The notes beneath the pieces were generated by a model. The model worked only from the letters and a program-made list of their open reading frames with translations. It did not search any database and had not been told where the DNA came from. Shown piece after piece: positions 43,634 to 46,617 of a DNA stretch of 46,617 bases. The stretch is from CAZILN01 sp964540005. Its GTDB lineage: Bacteria > Bacteroidota > Bacteroidia > Bacteroidales > SM23-62. Numbering within the stretch: the first letter of the stretch is position 1; every line of letters begins with the position of its first letter. The position numbers and the translations under genes are program-made. Location: positions 1 to 46,617 of the forward strand of contig CAZILN010000246.1 of the NCBI GenBank assembly GCA_964540005.1, written 5' to 3'.

Positions 43634-45376
43634 CCCTAAATAACAAAAGAGTTTGCTATGGCTTATATCATGCACAAGAAAATAAGCGGAAAGACTTACT
43701 ACTATGCTGAACAGAGAGTCTGGAAGGACGGTAAGTCACGCAGGGAATGGCAGAAGTACCTGGGAACCATTGACCGGATCATGGATGCTGTTGAAGGCAA
43801 CCTTCTCGCGCCGGACCATGCTGTCTTATTTGAATTGGGTGGTGTTGCATCCTATCTTTCTTTAGCAAAACAGATCCAACTGGTTGAAAAGATTGACCGT
43901 ATGCTCCCTAAAAGGAAGCAAGGACTCAGCATCGGGAAGTACCTGTTAATCGCCACCATAAACCATGGATTGGAAGCGGTAAGTAAGCGGAGCATGTGGT
44001 CGTGGTTTCAGAACACAGTATTATTAAATCATTTCTCCGGAATAAAGAAAGAACACTTAACCTCCCAGCGTTTCTGGGATCATATGCATCTGATCCCGGA
44101 AGAGAAGATCACACCTGTCTGGTTAGAGGTATTAAAAAGCGCGCTGTCATCCACTCATATTGATCTTTCGAGCGTAGCCTTTGATGAAACCAATTTCTAT
44201 ACATTTATCAGTACTTTCAACCAGCGTTGCAGTATCCCTCAGCGAGGGAAGAACAAGCAGGGCAGATCGAATTTGCGCCAGGTGAATTATGCTCTGTTTT
44301 GTTCAAAGGAGAATCATCTACCGCTATATTTTGATGTGTATCAGGGCAATGTACATGATGCGACAAAATTCAAAGAGATTTTGGTAGGATTTAATGCCGC
44401 TTTCAAAGACAAGATTACCCCGGGGTCAACAATGACCATTGTATTTGACAAAGGGAATAATTCCCCGGAAGCGATAGGTGAGATTGATCAATCACCCTTT
44501 CACTTTGTAGGGTCCTTAAAACTGAATGATCATGCCGAACTGGCATCTATCTCAAATATGGACAAAAGATTTGAATCAACCGGACATCCGCAATTAGAGA
44601 GCCTGAAAGCTTTACGTGTAGAAAGAGTCATTTACGGAGAACAAAGAACGGTGATTGTAACCTTCAATCAGAACCTGTACAATGATCAGATTAAGACCTT
44701 GTATAATGATCTTGAAAGATGCCAGGGAAAGCTTTCAGACCTAAGCCGTCGGTTGACAGACCGGGCGAAGGGGCTGGTTACCCGGGGTAAGAAACCCACA
44801 AAAGCATCCGTTGAGAAAAATGTAAAGGAAATACTGAAACGACAGCACATGAAACAGTTGATCAAGGTGGATTACCAGCAGAACAATGGCATTCCTTTGA
44901 TACAATATTCGCTGAACGGGGAGGAATTTGCAGGACTAACCGATACATATCTGGGAAAGAAGATACTATTCACGGATAATCACGATTGGAAAACAGAAGA
45001 CATCATACTGGCTTATCACGGCCAACACATCATTGAGAATATATTCAAAGAGACCAAGGACAGTAAGACGGGGTGCTGGTGGCCATTGAATCACTGGACT
45101 GACCAGAAAATTAAGGTCCATGGCCTGTATTGCACAATCACGCTATTGATGAGGGCGCTGATGATCATCAAGACCAGGGAAGAAAATATAAACTTGTCAC
45201 TGGGGCGGCTACATGAATCATTGAAGGGTATCAAACAGGTGATTAATATTTATCCCAAGCAGAAAGGACAAGGAAATAAAAAGGAATGGAAGGTCAGAAC
45301 GCTAACCAAGATGGATGAAATCCAGGAAAAGCTATTTGATCTCTTTGAGATGAATGACTATATTGCAATTTAGGGG
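43634..45376 (+). mobile_element. IS1634-like insertion sequence (ends approximate)
   Basis: A second insertion sequence directly abuts the IS630 element. CCCTAAAT (43634-43641) and ATTTAGGG (45368-45375) are inverted and bracket the transposase gene, with ATTTCAT also present outward on both sides. These are the best candidates for terminal repeats but are short and gapped, so the true ends may lie further out. No target duplication was identified. Confidence 0.5.
43658..45373 (+). CDS. IS1634-family (IS4-group) transposase
   Basis: Full-length 571-aa transposase. The N-terminus MHKKISGKTYYYAEQRVWKDGKSRREWQKYLG is typical of the IS1634 branch. The catalytic DDE residues are probably Asp in SVAFDETNF, Asp in TIVFDKGNN and Glu in HIIENIFKETKD (YREK-like region of IS4-group enzymes). 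An insertion of charged helix (about 345-405) lies between the second Asp and the Glu. The frame is intact, and the stop overlaps the putative right terminal repeat. Base composition is nearer the host genes than that of the IS630 element. Confidence 0.92.
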   Translation: MAYIMHKKISGKTYYYAEQRVWKDGKSRREWQKYLGTIDRIMDAVEGNLLAPDHAVLFELGGVASYLSLAKQIQLVEKIDRMLPKRKQGLSIGKYLLIATINHGLEAVSKRSMWSWFQNTVLLNHFSGIKKEHLTSQRFWDHMHLIPEEKITPVWLEVLKSALSSTHIDLSSVAFDETNFYTFISTFNQRCSIPQRGKNKQGRSNLRQVNYALFCSKENHLPLYFDVYQGNVHDATKFKEILVGFNAAFKDKITPGSTMTIVFDKGNNSPEAIGEIDQSPFHFVGSLKLNDHAELASISNMDKRFESTGHPQLESLKALRVERVIYGEQRTVIVTFNQNLYNDQIKTLYNDLERCQGKLSDLSRRLTDRAKGLVTRGKKPTKASVEKNVKEILKRQHMKQLIKVDYQQNNGIPLIQYSLNGEEFAGLTDTYLGKKILFTDNHDWKTEDIILAYHGQHIIENIFKETKDSKTGCWWPLNHWTDQKIKVHGLYCTITLLMRALMIIKTREENINLSLGRLHESLKGIKQVINIYPKQKGQGNKKEWKVRTLTKMDEIQEKLFDLFEMNDYIAI

Positions 45377-45758
45377 AATGAAATGATGATCGTATGGCAT
45401 TATTTATGAGGATATTACAACCTCAATTTTTGATAACTCGTAAAGTCGGGCTAGCCTGCTTAATTGCTCCTTAACTTTAGCTTGAGTATGCAAAGCACTG
45501 TCCCTATTAAATGCTTTAATAATATTGCAGACGAAATAATGGCACCATACCTAAAAAAACCTTCATGTTGCCAAACCTGTATTTGGCCCACCCTACTTTA
45601 ATTATTTATTTCCTAGCCTTTTGCAGACTGTTGCCTGCTTAAAATTTTAGCTGCTTTTATGCTTTGTTTTTTATTGTCGCTGACTTTTAAGCTTTTGGTC
45701 AGCTTCAATGATTTGTTCTACACCCCGAAAAATTCTTGAATAGCGTAAATAGTTGCAT
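45377..45758. other. Decayed, gene-free stretch between insertion sequence and toxin-antitoxin genes
   Basis: 382 bp of AT-rich DNA without a usable frame. On the minus strand, fragments broken by stops (for example GFFRYGAIISSAILLKHLIG, about 45500-45570) look protein-like but match no family I recognise. It is probably the remains of another gene or element. Confidence 0.4.
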
Positions 45759-46016
45759 TTAATCGTAGTGAAATCTACATTTTGCAATCCTGATTTCATC
45801 ATCTTTAACTTGGTAAATAAGTCGATGTTCGTGATCTATTCTTCTAGACCAAAATCCTTTATACTTATATTTAAGAGGTTCAGGCTTACCTTTACCTGAG
45901 AATGGAGTCCTTGAGATGTCTTTTAATAGTTCATTTATTTTTTTGAGGATCTTTTTATCTGTCTTTTGCCAGTATAAATAATCCTCCCAGGATTCATCAA
46001 CAAATATGTACTTCAT
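45759..46016 (-). CDS. yoeB: YoeB/Txe-family mRNA interferase toxin
   Basis: 85-aa toxin of the RelE superfamily, almost the exact length of YoeB. WEDYLYWQKTDKKILKKINELLKD and TPFSGKGKPEPLK are hallmarks. The catalytic glutamate (KPEPLK), the arginines (WSRRIDHEHRLIY) and the C-terminal His-Tyr (CRFHYD) are all present, so it should be active. It cleaves mRNA in the ribosomal A site when freed from antitoxin. It overlaps the antitoxin gene by 4 bp (ATGA), with antitoxin first, the normal order. Confidence 0.95.
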   Translation of the reverse strand: MKYIFVDESWEDYLYWQKTDKKILKKINELLKDISRTPFSGKGKPEPLKYKYKGFWSRRIDHEHRLIYQVKDDEIRIAKCRFHYD

Positions 46017-46267
46017 TTGTCGAGGATTGGTTTTTCAAATGACTCTCCGAACTTTAGCTTCTCAATTGCAGAATCGAGACGTTTTTCATTTGTAAGGGAA
46101 GACAACTCATGCTGAGTTGCAGTAAGTGAGTTATATTCAACTAGTGACATAATCACTACACCATTGTCTTTTCCCCTATTAATAATCAGAGTTTCGAAGT
46201 TCTTTGTAACACTATCGAGGTACCGTTTAATGTCTTTTCTAAAATCAGATATTGTTGTTGTTATCAT
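46013..46267 (-). CDS. yefM: YefM/Phd-family antitoxin
   Basis: 84-aa antitoxin. The N-terminal half (TTISDFRKDIKRYLDSVTKNFETLIINRGKDNGVVIMSLVEYNSL) is the YefM/Phd DNA-binding and dimerisation domain. The charged C-terminus (about 55-84) would be the flexible segment that folds over the YoeB active site. It is the first gene of the operon, has its own promoter with operator repeats upstream, and overlaps the toxin gene by 4 bp. With the toxin it autorepresses. Confidence 0.93.
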   Translation of the reverse strand: MITTTISDFRKDIKRYLDSVTKNFETLIINRGKDNGVVIMSLVEYNSLTATQHELSSLTNEKRLDSAIEKLKFGESFEKPILDK

Positions 46268-46277
46268 AGCTGTATGT

Positions 46278-46328
46278 ATTTGTACAATATTATGTACAAA
46301 TATAGGTACAAATCATGAGCCAAACAAA
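46278..46328 (-). promoter_or_regulatory. yefM-yoeB promoter with overlapping TGTACA operators
   Basis: The minus strand reads TTTG (46328-46325)-N20-TATATTTG (46304-46297), a perfect Bacteroidota promoter, with the start near 46290. ATTTGTAC (46278-46285) and GTACAAAT (46294-46301) form an inverted repeat, and GTACAAAT recurs at 46306-46313. The TGTACA cores are spaced 12 bp apart. TGTACA is the known operator core of E. coli YefM-YoeB, so autorepression by promoter occlusion is well supported. Confidence 0.75.
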
Positions 46329-46617
46329 TTTGAAATATCATTTATTTGAGACTTATCTTTTCGGCAAATTCAAAATTTTGTAAATCTCTTTGGCCTGACC
46401 TATACCTATTTGGGAGTGTAGAACGGTGGAAGTAAGCCGCCGAGGAACGAGGTCGGCTTTACTGTTTTGTTCCGCTACAGTGTATCAAGATGATGGGGGA
46501 TAACAGTGTGATTTGGCTGATGAGTTTTAGCTATTCATTTTACTATGATCTTACTATTATGTAGATTATTATTTTCATCAGAAATTTCAAGCAATAATAT
46601 TCCCTTTTTTAATTCTT
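46329..46617. other. Window end without recognised genes; one hairpin
   Basis: No gene seen. AGTAAGCCG (46431-46439) pairs with CGGCTTTACT (46454-46463) with one bulged base, followed by GTTTTGTT. It may be a weak terminator or the edge of another element. The rest is AT-rich and unremarkable. Confidence 0.35.

Noticed and set aside
46315..46383. 22-codon frame near the right edge
   Set aside because: Too short, overlaps the yefM promoter, no other support.

Overview
The window reads as chromosome of a member of the Bacteroidota, most likely an environmental polysaccharide degrader of the Marinilabiliales/Prolixibacteraceae type. The phylum call rests on ATPase-less FtsX-type permeases ending in SLRYE or TLRYE, a sensor built on Reg_prop and Y_Y_Y domains, a type IX secretion C-terminal domain on a glycosidase, and several promoters of the TTTG-N19/20-TAnnTTTG type. 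The family-level guess is inference.

Region 1 (1-11.8 kb) holds three large MacB/FtsX-like permeases around a two-component pair, an NtrY-like kinase and an NtrC-like sigma-54 activator whose genes overlap by 11 bp. Two permease genes carry sigma-54-type -24/-12 sequences and share a 17-bp upstream element, so they are probably the targets of the pair. A MATE exporter follows.

Region 2 (12-19.7 kb) holds a soluble multi-PAS hybrid kinase with a small STAS-like partner gene, then a Tat-exported PLP enzyme, an exported RidA protein and a sodium:alanine-type symporter. The last three may form an envelope amino-acid or enamine handling module (inference).

Three tight convergent gene junctions in regions 1 and 2 (2.4, 10.4 and 17.8 kb) are filled almost entirely by a CGATC-rich tandem repeat with a 13-bp period.

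Region 3 (19.9-25.9 kb) holds a small membrane protein gene, a CBM9-like/alpha-beta hydrolase fusion, a Reg_prop sensor kinase without receiver or DNA-binding domain, and a tRNA-Asp(GTC). The tRNA's last 18 bp are repeated 180 bp downstream.

Region 4 (26.6-42.1 kb) is a co-directional hemicellulose degradation cluster: CE1 esterase, dead SASA-type acetylesterase, GH44 with type IX sorting domain, a GH29 relic with an internal deletion, GH43-CBM6, GH51, a 1276-residue multidomain GH3, two more CE1 esterases and a type-B carboxylesterase. Together they fit esterified arabinoxylan or xyloglucan. No SusC/SusD pair is present.

Region 5 (42.3-46.6 kb) is mobile: an IS630-family element with 29-bp terminal inverted repeats and TA flanks, an abutting IS1634-like transposase gene, a decayed stretch, and an intact YefM/YoeB toxin-antitoxin pair whose promoter is overlaid by TGTACA operators. 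The tRNA repeat on one side and the insertion sequences on the other make 26-46 kb look like accessory DNA.
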